48,558 bases of DNA from contig CAIUUR010000333.1 of NCBI GenBank assembly GCA_903902345.1, positions 1 through 48,558 of the forward strand. Reading direction: 5' to 3'. Below are positions 36,145 through 44,748 of the stretch, in pieces. Below the pieces are notes generated by a model that ran no database searches, was not told the origin of the DNA, and worked only from the letters and a program-made list of their open reading frames with translations. Position numbers and translations under genes: made by a program. Position 1 is the stretch's first letter, and the number at the start of each line of letters is the position of its first letter. This stretch comes from an uncultured Geobacteraceae bacterium. GTDB lineage: Bacteria > Desulfobacterota > Desulfuromonadia > Geobacterales > CAIOGM01.

Positions 36145-37680
36145 TCACCATGACAGCCCCATCCCCACGTTCCCCATGGGCGCCTCGCCACCCGGAGAGA
36201 AGCTCACCCCGGCCTTCACGACCGCATTTTCGGTAAACCGCATACTCGCCCCGATGGCCAACGACGCCTCACCATTAAAGATCCCTGTCCCGATTCCCAG
36301 TGAATAGCTCTTGTTCTGATCCACCTGAGGAATGGCGGCAAGCCCTGCCGCCATGGCGACACCCCGGGAGAGCATCGCCTCCTGTACTTTCAGCGAGTTG
36401 TTCAGCCGGGCCTCTACTGACTGGAGTTGGCGCATATTGGCCGCATCATACCCGGAGGCGCCGTCAGCTACTCCGGTGATCCTGACCGCTCCACCACCGT
36501 TGGCACTGTTCCTGAAAGTTACCCCACTACTGTTCACCGTCATGTTGGTAGTGGCCCCGACGATGGTCGTCGCATCGTTTGCTACGACGACACTTCCTGC
36601 TCCGCCGCGCATGGTTACAACGGTGGCCGCTGTGCTGTTGCCGATGGTTGTGGCGGCCGTCCCCGTGGTATTGATAGTTGTTACCCCGGTGAGGGTGGTG
36701 GCGCCGGTGCTCGTGAGTTCACCGCTGTTGACGATCCCGTTGGTGCTGCTGCTTCCGGTGACCTCCAGTGATCCGGTTGTAAGGGCGCCGCTGTTGACAA
36801 TCGTGCCGGAATTGATGGTCCGGATGGCGCCGGTGGTAGCAGTGATTGCTGACGCGGTAATGCCGCCGGTGACACTCAGCTCCCCTGCCGCCAGCGTGCC
36901 GGAGATGCTGGCCGATCCGGCGGTCAGCGCCCCGGAGGTGGAGAGGGAGCCGGCGGAAATCGTTCCCGTGGAGGAGAGGTCACCGTTGTTGACGATCCCG
37001 CTGGTGCTGCTGCTCCCGGTGACGCCAAGTGTACCGGCGTTTAGGGCGCCGCTGATGTTGGCTGTCCCCGAATTGAGGGCGCTGATGCTGCCGGAAGCGG
37101 CAGACAGCGCCCCGGAGATGGTGGCCGACGCGGCGGACAACGCACCGTCAGTGGTGAGAGCGCCGCCGGCAATTCCTCCCGTGGTCGTGATCGAACCGAT
37201 GGTCATATAGGAGAGGCTGGAGGTCGTGAGATTACCGCTGACGGTAAGGTCTCCGTTAATTGATGTGGCGCCGTTGAGATTCGTGCTGCCGTTATTGGTC
37301 AGCCCGCTGATAGTCGTGGTTCCGTTGAGATTGTTGATCCCCCCCGCAGCGCCGATGGTAGTGGTTGCGGGAGCGTCCGCATTTATCCGGACCGCTCCAT
37401 TGAGAACCGTAGCGTTGTTCATGTTGCCGATAGTTGTTGTTTTGTCGCCGGTTGTATTGATTGTCGTAACACCGGTAACCACAGCGGTGCCGTTAACTGT
37501 TGCTGAACCGTTGAGCGTGCTTCCTGTGGAAACGTTGAGGATGTCTGTCTCGACGCTGCTGGCAGCCATGGTGATCACCGGCATACCGAAGACAGTGAGA
37601 GCGAAAGCAACTGCGGCAACTGTGCGGGGAAACTGCCGGAGCAGCCTGTTGGGTGGCGGGGTGCTTACGTGCGGCTTCAT
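36145..37680 (-). CDS. YadA-like trimeric autotransporter adhesin
   Basis: A 511-residue surface protein. A long signal peptide (about 1-41, hydrophobic core AVAFALTVFGMPVI, cleaved near MAAS) is followed by about 350 residues of Ser/Thr/Gly/Asn repeats with G-x-L-x-(V/A)-(T/S)-G spacing (beta-roll stalk). The segment DAANMRQLQSVEARLN leads to the coiled coil and the four-strand YadA anchor (SYSLGIGTGIFNGEASLAIG, ending in Trp). The repeats duplicate GSSSTxGIVNxGxLxSTG and GVTTINTTG. The start at 37680 has AGGAG 6 nt upstream. It is likely a surface or cell-cell adhesin. Confidence 0.88.
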   Translation of the reverse strand: MKPHVSTPPPNRLLRQFPRTVAAVAFALTVFGMPVITMAASSVETDILNVSTGSTLNGSATVNGTAVVTGVTTINTTGDKTTTIGNMNNATVLNGAVRINADAPATTTIGAAGGINNLNGTTTISGLTNNGSTNLNGATSINGDLTVSGNLTTSSLSYMTIGSITTTGGIAGGALTTDGALSAASATISGALSAASGSISALNSGTANISGALNAGTLGVTGSSSTSGIVNNGDLSSTGTISAGSLSTSGALTAGSASISGTLAAGELSVTGGITASAITATTGAIRTINSGTIVNSGALTTGSLEVTGSSSTNGIVNSGELTSTGATTLTGVTTINTTGTAATTIGNSTAATVVTMRGGAGSVVVANDATTIVGATTNMTVNSSGVTFRNSANGGGAVRITGVADGASGYDAANMRQLQSVEARLNNSLKVQEAMLSRGVAMAAGLAAIPQVDQNKSYSLGIGTGIFNGEASLAIGASMRFTENAVVKAGVSFSPGGEAPMGNVGMGLSW

Positions 37681-37711
37681 AGGTAACTCCTCACATGGGC
37701 CATGGGCCTGA

Positions 37712-38356
37712 CTACAGGACAATCTCTTTTTTGATGGAAACACAGCCGGTACCGGCGGGGAGTAAAAAGATTCGGGTCATGGAGCCTCCGTCCAGAACCA
37801 TGATATCCTTGGCCAGGACAGCGTTCTGCTTCAGGGAGCCGTAGGTGCCGGTTGCCACCGCTGAGCATCCCTGGGGCCAGTATGACACCGTTTCATACAT
37901 TCCTCCGCAACCGTTGGCCTGATTAGGCGCAAAGCTGGCGCTGGCATAAGCCACCGGTCCGGTTGCCGCCGGTATTTCCACGGAAAATGAAACCAGCCGC
38001 TGGTCCTGATCGGTGGGGGGTAAAAAGAGAAACGCGCCGACCCCCTTATTCCCTCCCGTGAGGAAGTTGGCAACCTGGTTGATTCGACTGGTACACGCCA
38101 GGACTCCCCCCTTGACCATGCTCTGGGTAATGCTGTTTACTGATGTTTGTATCGCAGTTGGCGCAACTGTGGAGGGAGTGGCGGCAAGGGGGGCGGGGGG
38201 CGCCGGTGGCGGAGTGGTGGCGACCGTCGCGGCTTTAACCGTTTGGGTTGTTTTTTTCTTGTCCGCCGCTTCACCGGGGTGTGTACCGCAGAGGCTGGCA
38301 GTGGTGGCCAGGAGAAGGGAGAGTGCTGTCTTTTTCAGGAATAAAGGTGTGACCAC
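37712..38356 (-). CDS. Secreted protein of unknown function upstream of YadA-like gene
   Basis: A 214-residue exported protein. From the GTG at 38356 (GAGGA upstream) it has a signal peptide (FLKKTALSLLLATTASLCG), then a Pro/Ala/Thr-rich linker (about 45-75) and a C-terminal globular part with conserved-looking cysteines (LACTSR, ANGCGGMYETV, WPQGCSAV, GTGCVSIKK). No family is recognised. It lies 31 nt upstream of the adhesin on the same strand, behind its own promoter, so the two form an operon and may act together at the surface. Confidence 0.65.
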   Translation of the reverse strand: MVTPLFLKKTALSLLLATTASLCGTHPGEAADKKKTTQTVKAATVATTPPPAPPAPLAATPSTVAPTAIQTSVNSITQSMVKGGVLACTSRINQVANFLTGGNKGVGAFLFLPPTDQDQRLVSFSVEIPAATGPVAYASASFAPNQANGCGGMYETVSYWPQGCSAVATGTYGSLKQNAVLAKDIMVLDGGSMTRIFLLPAGTGCVSIKKEIVL

Positions 38357-38405
38357 AGTGGACGTTTCCTCTTTCTTTGTTCCAACTATACTGAATTGCT
38401 GCCTA

Positions 38406-38433
38406 TTTATATGCAGTTGCCTGCCATTGTCAA
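38406..38433 (-). promoter_or_regulatory. Promoter of secreted protein-adhesin operon
   Basis: On the minus strand TTGACA (38428-38433) and TATAAA (38406-38411) are 16 bp apart. This is one of the best promoters in the window. Confidence 0.65.
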
Positions 38434-38682
38434 TCTGTAAAAAACAGGGGTGAAGACGGATTCGAGATGCTGGTCCCCCCGGCCTTGGCAGTATCGGTAT
38501 CAATCCATGGTTGTTGAGATTGCAACTGCTTGATATTCATGGCTTAACTAGCTGTTTGCGAAAAGTTCGATGCGTTGTCGGAGGAAGCAGTTGGCGATAT
38601 GTGTGTGTCTATTTTAATGATTTCCGGGCGGGTCACCGGGTAAATCGGTGAAGGATGTAGGGATAGGAGCCGGGAGCATTCT

Positions 38683-39231
38683 TCAGTGCCGTGCATGGCG
38701 CCACATCAGCCAGAGTGAGAAGCAGGCAGCAGCGTAGAGCAGCACCCCCGCAGGGCGAGAAAACGCCACGTTCAGGTCACGGGACGAAGGGAGTGAACCG
38801 CCGCAACAGATCACCACAGCGACATACATAAGTAGGGTATGGAGGAGGTCCAACGGGAACCAGGAAAACCAGTTGGAATAGAGGAACCAGGCCAGGGGGA
38901 GGAGGAGGAGAGGGGCGCATCCGGAGGGGAAGGCGGCAAGGGGAGAGGGGTTGGTAATCGTCACCGAGCCGAGTACCCAGACCTGACGCAGCGAACCGCC
39001 AGCGGTGACGCCGACGGTTCGGTGAGGGATGACCGTGAATCCGGCGGGTTTCCCGCCGGTGAGGAAGGCTACGAGCAGATGGGCAACCTCATGAAGCAGG
39101 GTCCCGGGGAGCCGGACGATGATTTGCCAGAACGGCCCAACCCGGTCGGCTCGCCCCTGCAGGGCGCCCAGGGTCGCCGCCAGAATGATCCCCGCAAAGT
39201 GGAGGAACGCGGGGTTGGTCGCGGGCGCCAT
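38683..39231 (-). CDS. M50-like membrane metalloprotease, short
   Basis: A 182-residue membrane protein with the zinc-binding motif HEVAH inside a hydrophobic segment (LPGTLLHEVAHLLVAFLTGG, near 40-60) and further hydrophobic helices near 105-130, 130-150 and 160-178. Site-2 proteases of family M50 have the same motif but also a distal (N/L)PDG motif, which is not clearly seen here. Only the membrane core is present, with no PDZ domain. It follows gpmI by 7 nt, so it may be co-transcribed. Confidence 0.6.
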   Translation of the reverse strand: MAPATNPAFLHFAGIILAATLGALQGRADRVGPFWQIIVRLPGTLLHEVAHLLVAFLTGGKPAGFTVIPHRTVGVTAGGSLRQVWVLGSVTITNPSPLAAFPSGCAPLLLLPLAWFLYSNWFSWFPLDLLHTLLMYVAVVICCGGSLPSSRDLNVAFSRPAGVLLYAAACFSLWLMWRHARH

Positions 39232-39238
39232 TGGTGTG

Positions 39239-40768
39239 TCAGGCGATGAGGCTCTTGCCGGTCATCTCTTTCGGTTGGGGGATGCCGAGGATCTGGAGCA
39301 CCGTCGGCGCCAGGTCGGCCAGAATGCCGCCGGTCCTGAGCTTGGCCGCTTTCCGGCTGTCATCCACCAGGATAAACGGCACCGGGTTACAGGTATGCGC
39401 TGTCTGCGGGCTTCCGTTGTCGTCCACCATGGTCTCCGCATTGCCGTGATCGGCAGTGATGAGGATACGTCCCCCCAGAGCGAGAACCTTCCGGGTGAGT
39501 CGCCCGACGCAGTCATCCACCGTCTCGATGGCCTTGATGGCCGCGGGAAGAATGCCGGTGTGTCCCACCATGTCGGCGTTGGCCAGGTTGAGGACAATCA
39601 GATCGTAGCTCCCGGAGTCCAGCCGGGAGAGGAGCTCATCGGTAACTAGGTAGGCGCTCATCTCCGGTTTCTGGTCATAGGTGGCAACCTCCTTGGGGGA
39701 GGGGATGAGCGCCCGATCTTCGCCGGGGAAGGGGATCTCGCTCCCGCCGTTGAAGAAGAAGGTAACGTGGGCATACTTCTCTGTCTCGGCGATCCGGAGC
39801 TGGGTCAGCCCCGCACGGCTGATAACATCGCCGAGGATGTTGGTCAGCTCTTCGGGACCGAAGGCGATGGGGAGTCCGAAGGTGGCGTCGTATTCGGTCA
39901 TGCAGACGTAGGCCGCAAGTCGGGGGCGGTTTTCCCGGGGAAAGCCGTTGAAGTCGTCCAGGGCCAGCGCCCGGGTGATCTCACGGGCCCGATCGGAGCG
40001 GAAGTTGAAAAAGATGAAACCGTCGCCGTCCTGCACTCTCCCCTCAACTCCGGTGACCACCGCCGGGATGACGAACTCGTCGTTAACGTTCTCGCCGTAG
40101 CTCCACTGGATTGCCTCGGCGGAACCGGTCGCCCGGTTTCCTTCACCGGAGACGATGGCGCGGTACGCCTTTTCTACCCGCTCCCAGCGATTGTCCCGGT
40201 CCATGGCGTAGTAGCGCCCCATGACCGACGCCACCTTCCCATAGCCGATTCGCTGCAGCTCCGCTTCCAGTTGGATCAGGTAACCGGCGCCGCTCTTGGG
40301 GGGGGTGTCGCGGCCGTCCAGGAGGCAATGAATGAAGAGTTCCTTGACACCTGCCCTCGTGGCCATCTCCACCAGGGCGTAGAGATGGCTGTTGTGGGAG
40401 TGTACCCCGCCGTCGGAGAGGAGTCCCGAGAGGTGGAGCCGTCCGCCGGCGGCCTTGACCTTTTCCATGCATTCCAGGAGGACCGGGTTGCGATAGAAGT
40501 CACCGTCCATGATCGCCTTGCTAACCCGGGTCAGATCCTGGTAAACGGTCCGACCCGCACCGATGTTCAGGTGTCCCACCTCGGAGTTCCCCATCTGCCC
40601 CTCGGGGAGTCCTACCGCCATGCCGGAGGTGCCGATCTCGGTGCAGGGGTAGTCGCGGCAGAGGCGGGTCATGGTGGGGGTCTCTGCCAGAGCCACGGCG
40701 TTGTTCTCGGGATTGGGATTGTTACCCCATCCGTCCAGAATCATCAGCAGTAACGGCTGTTTCGGCAT
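39239..40768 (-). CDS. gpmI: Cofactor-independent phosphoglycerate mutase
   Basis: A 509-residue glycolytic enzyme interconverting 3- and 2-phosphoglycerate. Metal-binding residues in LMILDGWG, the phosphoserine loop [26 protein letters not shown], and [10 protein letters not shown] plus DMVGHTG place it in the Mn-dependent family. Length normal. GGAG stands 6 nt before the ATG at 40768; a TTG 4 codons upstream is less likely. Confidence 0.97.
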   Translation of the reverse strand: MPKQPLLLMILDGWGNNPNPENNAVALAETPTMTRLCRDYPCTEIGTSGMAVGLPEGQMGNSEVGHLNIGAGRTVYQDLTRVSKAIMDGDFYRNPVLLECMEKVKAAGGRLHLSGLLSDGGVHSHNSHLYALVEMATRAGVKELFIHCLLDGRDTPPKSGAGYLIQLEAELQRIGYGKVASVMGRYYAMDRDNRWERVEKAYRAIVSGEGNRATGSAEAIQWSYGENVNDEFVIPAVVTGVEGRVQDGDGFIFFNFRSDRAREITRALALDDFNGFPRENRPRLAAYVCMTEYDATFGLPIAFGPEELTNILGDVISRAGLTQLRIAETEKYAHVTFFFNGGSEIPFPGEDRALIPSPKEVATYDQKPEMSAYLVTDELLSRLDSGSYDLIVLNLANADMVGHTGILPAAIKAIETVDDCVGRLTRKVLALGGRILITADHGNAETMVDDNGSPQTAHTCNPVPFILVDDSRKAAKLRTGGILADLAPTVLQILGIPQPKEMTGKSLIA

Positions 40769-40813
40769 GTCGGTCTCCAATCCTTAATCCACAGATTAAA
40801 TTCTTTATCCACT

Positions 40814-40970
40814 GAGTACACCGAGTACACTGAATTTTATGATTTAAAACATGAATGATGATTCTTCTTGACGCCAAACACCCGTCTTTTGAGTCTCAGA
40901 GTACATCGATGAATTAGTGGATCAGTTTTTATCTTCAAGGTTTATTCAGTGAAATCAGTGAAATCAGTGG
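40814..40970. repeat. 9-bp tandem repeats in intergenic region
   Basis: GAGTACACC-type 9-bp units occur twice at 40814-40831. TCAGTGAAA is repeated nearly three times at 40946-40970. The region is AT-rich and lies between gpmI and rlmH; no gene or RNA is seen. Confidence 0.6.
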
Positions 40971-40983
40971 CTTGCTTTACTGT

Positions 40984-41445
40984 TTAGTGGTGATAGGATT
41001 CATTGTTCAGGATGGTACATCCCCGGTAAAGCTGCTCGACGAGGAAGAGCCGGACCATCTGGTGGGTGAAGGTCATCCGGGAGAGGGCGATAGTCCGGTG
41101 AGCTCGACCCCGGAATTCCCGGGAAAAACCGTAGGCTCCGCCGATGGCAAAGGCCAGTTCCTGCGTTCCACCGTCCCGACTCCTGCCGAGCAGGTCGGCA
41201 AACTGGAGTGATGTAAGCTCTTCTCCCCGTTCGTCCAAGGTAATAAGCCTGCTTCCCTTCACCAGGGATTTTTCCAGCCGCTGGCACTCCTTCTCCCGCA
41301 TGATCTCGGCCTCGGCTCCTTTCTCCTCCCGAACCTCGCTGATCTCCAGGGGGAAGTAGCGTCCGATCCTCCGGCGGTACTCTTCGACGCCGTCCCGCAG
41401 CCACTCTTCCTGGCTCTTTCCCACCCAGAGGAGGCGGAGTCTCAT
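40984..41445 (-). CDS. rlmH: 23S rRNA pseudouridine(1915) N3-methyltransferase
   Basis: A 153-residue SPOUT methyltransferase that modifies the 70S ribosome. The knot region AFAIGGAYGFS (SAM binding) and the C-terminus TFTHQMVRLFLVEQLYRG with YHH are diagnostic. Overlaps the rsfS stop by 4 nt. Confidence 0.96.
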   Translation of the reverse strand: MRLRLLWVGKSQEEWLRDGVEEYRRRIGRYFPLEISEVREEKGAEAEIMREKECQRLEKSLVKGSRLITLDERGEELTSLQFADLLGRSRDGGTQELAFAIGGAYGFSREFRGRAHRTIALSRMTFTHQMVRLFLVEQLYRGCTILNNESYHH

Positions 41446-41822
41446 CTGGGTGGGATGAGTGGGGGAGGTTCCGGAAGGTCGATCAGCGGAGCGTCGCCCC
41501 AGAGTTCGTCCAGGTCGTAATAGCGACGAAGTTCATCAACGAAGATATGCACCAGCACATCACCGTAGTCCATGACGACCCACTTTCCTTCCCGTACGCC
41601 TTCGATGTCGTTGGCCTTGCCGAATTTTTTGAGCCCCTTCCGGACAGAGTCAGCGATGGCCTGCACCTGTTTGTCGGACATCCCGGTGGCGATAACCAGG
41701 TAATCGGCAATGGTCGAGATCTTTGCTATTTCCATGATCTTGACATCAACACCCTTCTTGTCGAGGGCACACTCGGCGCATTTTAGCGCCCGTTCAAGGG
41801 AGGTCAGGGTTACTTCGGGCAT
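41442..41822 (-). CDS. rsfS: Ribosome silencing factor
   Basis: A 126-residue RsfS/Iojap protein that binds L14 and blocks subunit joining (ADYLVIATGMSDKQVQAIAD, GDVLVHIFVDELRRYYDLDELWGDA). The start chosen (41822) lies within the last codons of nadD; the longest frame would overlap it further. A weak AAGGA is 11 nt away, so translation is probably coupled to nadD. Confidence 0.93.
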   Translation of the reverse strand: MPEVTLTSLERALKCAECALDKKGVDVKIMEIAKISTIADYLVIATGMSDKQVQAIADSVRKGLKKFGKANDIEGVREGKWVVMDYGDVLVHIFVDELRRYYDLDELWGDAPLIDLPEPPPLIPPR

Positions 41823-42456
41823 AGAGCGTATGTTCCTTGAGGTAATGTTCCACTCCGTCTGGTACCAGGTAACGGACGGATCGGCCGCACCGTAGTAACT
41901 CACGGATGGAACTGGATGAGATGGGCAGCGGGATCCCGTCGAGGTAGGATACGGACGTCCCGGAGCTGTGGGTCAGGCGATTGACCGCAACATCATAACA
42001 GAATTGCCCGGCGATGGCAACAGGCAGGGATGACGCCAGACAGAGCCCCACGGAGCCGGGACGACCGACTACGATGATACTGGTGAGGGGAAAAATGGAT
42101 TGGTATTCGTGCCAGGCGCCGATCTCGGAAAAGGAGTCGCTTCCCATGATGAAGAAGAGTCGGTCGTCGGGATAGCTGTCATGGAGCGTGCGGAGGGTGT
42201 CGATGGAGTATGACTTGCCCGATCGTTCTCCTTCCAGGGACGAGACGGTGAATAGTGGATTATTTTTAATAGCCAGGGACACCATGGCGAGGCGATGGGA
42301 AAAATCGAGCTGCCGATGCCGTGGTTTGTGAGGTGGATCGGCCGCCGGGACGAAGATTACCGAGGAAAGGTCGTACTGGTCCCGCGACTCCTCCGCTATC
42401 CGGAGATGGGCGTTATGGATGGGGTTGAAGGTTCCACCGAAGATGCCGATATTCAT
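41794..42456 (-). CDS. nadD: Nicotinate-mononucleotide adenylyltransferase
   Basis: A 220-residue NAD biosynthesis enzyme. The nucleotide-binding motif is GIFGGTFNPIHNAHL and the C-terminal motif is PISSSSIRELL. Length normal. No clear ribosome binding site lies before the ATG. First gene of nadD-rsfS-rlmH. Confidence 0.94.
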   Translation of the reverse strand: MNIGIFGGTFNPIHNAHLRIAEESRDQYDLSSVIFVPAADPPHKPRHRQLDFSHRLAMVSLAIKNNPLFTVSSLEGERSGKSYSIDTLRTLHDSYPDDRLFFIMGSDSFSEIGAWHEYQSIFPLTSIIVVGRPGSVGLCLASSLPVAIAGQFCYDVAVNRLTHSSGTSVSYLDGIPLPISSSSIRELLRCGRSVRYLVPDGVEHYLKEHTLYARSNPDLP

Positions 42457-42496
42457 GTCATGTCACGATTGTCTGTGCGAAAGGTGTAAAAAAATC

Positions 42497-42525
42497 ACGT
42501 TATCCCAAAATGCCGGGACATGCAA
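42497..42525 (-). promoter_or_regulatory. Possible nadD promoter
   Basis: On the minus strand TTGCAT (42520-42525) and TAACGT (42497-42502) are 17 bp apart. Confidence 0.35.
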
Positions 42526-42588
42526 GAGGTCATTGATCCGTAACTCTCTGATTTTTCGAGTCATCCCCTGAATGAAGGTTATTTCTGC

Positions 42589-42616
42589 TTGCATTTTTCA
42601 TGCGGTTGATTATAGT
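42589..42616 (+). promoter_or_regulatory. trxA promoter
   Basis: TTGCAT (42589-42594) and TATAGT (42611-42616) are 16 bp apart, 48 bp before the start codon. Confidence 0.5.
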
Positions 42617-42663
42617 GGTCTGGATTTTTCCCATCATCCCCCCGCACAAGGAGAGATATAAAC

Positions 42664-42993
42664 ATGGCAAGCGAAAAAGTTCTCACCATTACCGACGACA
42701 CCTTTGACGCGGATGTCATCAACTCCGGCAAGCCGGTTCTCGTGGACTTCTGGGCCACCTGGTGTGCTCCCTGCAAGGCCATTGCCCCGGTGCTGGATGC
42801 CATTGCCGAAGAGTATGACGGACAGATTACCGTCGGCAAGGTCAACGTGGACGACAGCCCCGCAACCCCGGGCAAGTATGGTGTTCGCGGCATCCCCACC
42901 ATCATCCTCTTCAAGGATGGAGTCATCGTAGACCAGGTGGTTGGCGCGGTACCCAAGTCGCAACTGGAAGCTCTCGTCAAGAAAGCGCTCTAG
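42664..42993 (+). CDS. trxA: Thioredoxin
   Basis: A 109-residue cytoplasmic thioredoxin. The active site is FWATWCAPCKAIAP, i.e. CAPC rather than the usual CGPC, and the cis-Pro is in RGIPTIILF. AAGGAGAG precedes the ATG. Confidence 0.94.
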   Translation: MASEKVLTITDDTFDADVINSGKPVLVDFWATWCAPCKAIAPVLDAIAEEYDGQITVGKVNVDDSPATPGKYGVRGIPTIILFKDGVIVDQVVGAVPKSQLEALVKKAL

Positions 42994-43011
42994 ACCTCAA
43001 GGAGCGTCTTC

Positions 43012-43518
43012 ATGCACCATCGCCGGCTTCGCCTGGCAGGAACTCTGCTGGTTTCTTTCCTGTTGCTCCCGGCTCTGGCGACGGGGCTTCAGAGAGGGCA
43101 ACAGGCGCCGCCGCTGCAGGTGACCTCCATCTCCGGGCAGCGGATTACCAACGCAAATTATGCCGGTCAGCTGCTTCTTCTGGAGTTTTTCGCCACCTGG
43201 TGTGACCCCTGCCGGGAATCTATTCCCGCTATTTTACGCTTGAAAAAAAAGTACGGGAAGCAGGGTTTTCAGGTTCTCGGACTCAGTATTGATGAGTCCG
43301 GGGAGCGAGTCGTGAAGGCGTTCGTTTCGGAAAAGAAGATCTCCTATCCGGTAGCCCTGGCAAACGTCGCTCTGCAGGAAGCCTACGGTGTCCGTTCCGT
43401 GCCGACGATTTTCCTTATCAACCGGAAAGGGGTGGTCGTGGAAAAGTTTATGGGGATTTCAGAAGAGATCGAGCAGGCGCTGGAAAGCGCAGTCAAAGCG
43501 GGACTTGTCGGCAAATAG
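43012..43518 (+). CDS. TlpA/ResA-like exported thioredoxin
   Basis: A 168-residue protein with an N-terminal signal sequence (LAGTLLVSFLLLPALATG) and a TlpA-like thioredoxin fold. The active site is FFATWCDPCRES (CDPC), with VRSVPTIFLINRKG as cis-Pro region. Such proteins reduce or oxidise cysteines in the periplasm, often for cytochrome c maturation. It starts 18 nt after trxA; a terminator follows. Confidence 0.88.
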   Translation: MHHRRLRLAGTLLVSFLLLPALATGLQRGQQAPPLQVTSISGQRITNANYAGQLLLLEFFATWCDPCRESIPAILRLKKKYGKQGFQVLGLSIDESGERVVKAFVSEKKISYPVALANVALQEAYGVRSVPTIFLINRKGVVVEKFMGISEEIEQALESAVKAGLVGK

Positions 43519-43551
43519 CGCCTGATTCCCAACGTAGCGTCATCGCACATG

Positions 43552-43579
43552 AAGGCGGCCCATGGTTGGGGGCCGCCTT
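43552..43579 (+). terminator. Terminator after TlpA-like gene
   Basis: AAGGCGGCC pairs with GGCCGCCTT across a 10-nt loop, followed by T. It ends the trxA-TlpA unit. Confidence 0.8.
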
Positions 43580-43666
43580 TGTCATACCTACCCCACGTTT
43601 TTACTTCATCATCCGGAACTACGTTGCCGGTGACCGCCGCCCGGCGTTAACCTCCCCACATCGCGC

Positions 43667-43693
43667 TAAAGAGTTTCCCTTTCCAGCCGATAA
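43667..43693 (+). promoter_or_regulatory. Sigma-28 (FliA) promoter
   Basis: TAAAGAGT (43667-43674), an 11-bp spacer and GCCGATAA (43686-43693). The known consensus is TAAAGTTT-N11-GCCGATAA, so the -10 is perfect, the spacer exact and the -35 differs at two end positions. It sits about 55 bp before the first gene of the four-gene operon. Confidence 0.75.
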
Positions 43694-43747
43694 TAGTACT
43701 AAATGACCAGAGCTATGTTTGGGCGACAACGAATAAGGAGACGCGCG

Positions 43748-44026
43748 ATGAAGAGATTGTTATCAGTTTTTGTTCTTGCATATTCGGTGTCCGGATGTGC
43801 AACAGCTACGCTTGTGGAGAATGGGTCTCATCGGCAGACGGTTTCCCCTTGTGTGAATGACACCCTTTGCGTGCGTGACACCTATAGCGTTGTCTGGGAT
43901 ACCGGGACGGGATGTCGCAATTACTGTCAGGATTATCCCGTATCCTATCGGGCAAAACAAACAGAATACATGCTGGTTCCGGAACCGACTAAAAACTGCA
44001 ATGGCGATTGCGGAGGTGTGAAATGA
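43748..44026 (+). CDS. Small cysteine-rich lipoprotein
   Basis: A 92-residue lipoprotein: the signal peptide ends in a lipobox (YSVSGC, Cys17). The mature part has six cysteines in three pairs (35/41, 56/60, 84/88), suggesting disulfide links in the periplasm or outer membrane. AAGGAG is 7 nt before the ATG. No family is recognised. It overlaps the next gene by ATGA. First gene of the sigma-28-type operon. Confidence 0.75.
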   Translation: MKRLLSVFVLAYSVSGCATATLVENGSHRQTVSPCVNDTLCVRDTYSVVWDTGTGCRNYCQDYPVSYRAKQTEYMLVPEPTKNCNGDCGGVK

Positions 44027-44748
44027 TCCGTCACAGGATTCAGCGATTTACTCTTGGTTTGGCGACTCTGGCCGCGGTGGGTGGCGTAACCTCTCCTTTG
44101 TCGGCTGCTGCCAATGAAGTGGATCGGCTCGAAGCTTACCAAAGGTATATGGTCGAGGAGCCTCTCGGCATTCAACGGAGTCAAACCCCGGTTGGCAGGT
44201 TCAACTCGGAGGTGATTTTTTTAGCTGACCAGATTGAAAGAAACGCCGATCGTAAAAGTCTTGACAATACGTTTGTGGTAACCAGTATTACCAACTTGAA
44301 TAACCTCTCCGAGACGACAAGCTTCGGTAGGCTCCTTTCCGAAAATCTGATACATGAGCTGCAGGTTCGCAAGTGGAAGGTTTTCGAGGTCCGGCTTACC
44401 AAGGATATCATCGTAAATAATACCGGTGAGTTTTCGTTGAGCAGGGATATCCAGAAAATTCGTGATGTTTATAAAATAGGCGGAATAGTCGCGGGGACAT
44501 ACTCCATCGCCGAGGGTAATATAATCATAAACGTGAGAGTTGTGGATATAAACAGCGGTATTATTGCCTCATCCGGGCAGATTCGGATGCCGGTGGACTG
44601 GTTTACGGAATCGCTGCTCACTGCCAATGAAGAGAGGCAGAAGGTGATGAAAATCGTAGGAGACTCTCCTTCCCGGGGGAGGGCAAAAGGGGCGGGTTCG
44701 GAACTGGAATCATCGAAATGGATCAAGATAGAAGATATAACGAGATGA
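44023..44748 (+). CDS. FlgO-like exported protein
   Basis: A 241-residue protein with an N-terminal signal peptide (LGLATLAAVGGVTSPLSAAA). It has a FlgO-type domain (about 60-205): FVVTSITNLNNLSETTSFG, SENLIHELQVRKWKVFEVRL, GIVAGTYSIAEGNIIINVRV and VDINSGIIASSG. FlgO family proteins are needed for outer-membrane stability and motility in Vibrio. GGAGGT precedes the ATG. Coupled by ATGA on both sides. Confidence 0.85.
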   Translation: MIRHRIQRFTLGLATLAAVGGVTSPLSAAANEVDRLEAYQRYMVEEPLGIQRSQTPVGRFNSEVIFLADQIERNADRKSLDNTFVVTSITNLNNLSETTSFGRLLSENLIHELQVRKWKVFEVRLTKDIIVNNTGEFSLSRDIQKIRDVYKIGGIVAGTYSIAEGNIIINVRVVDINSGIIASSGQIRMPVDWFTESLLTANEERQKVMKIVGDSPSRGRAKGAGSELESSKWIKIEDITR

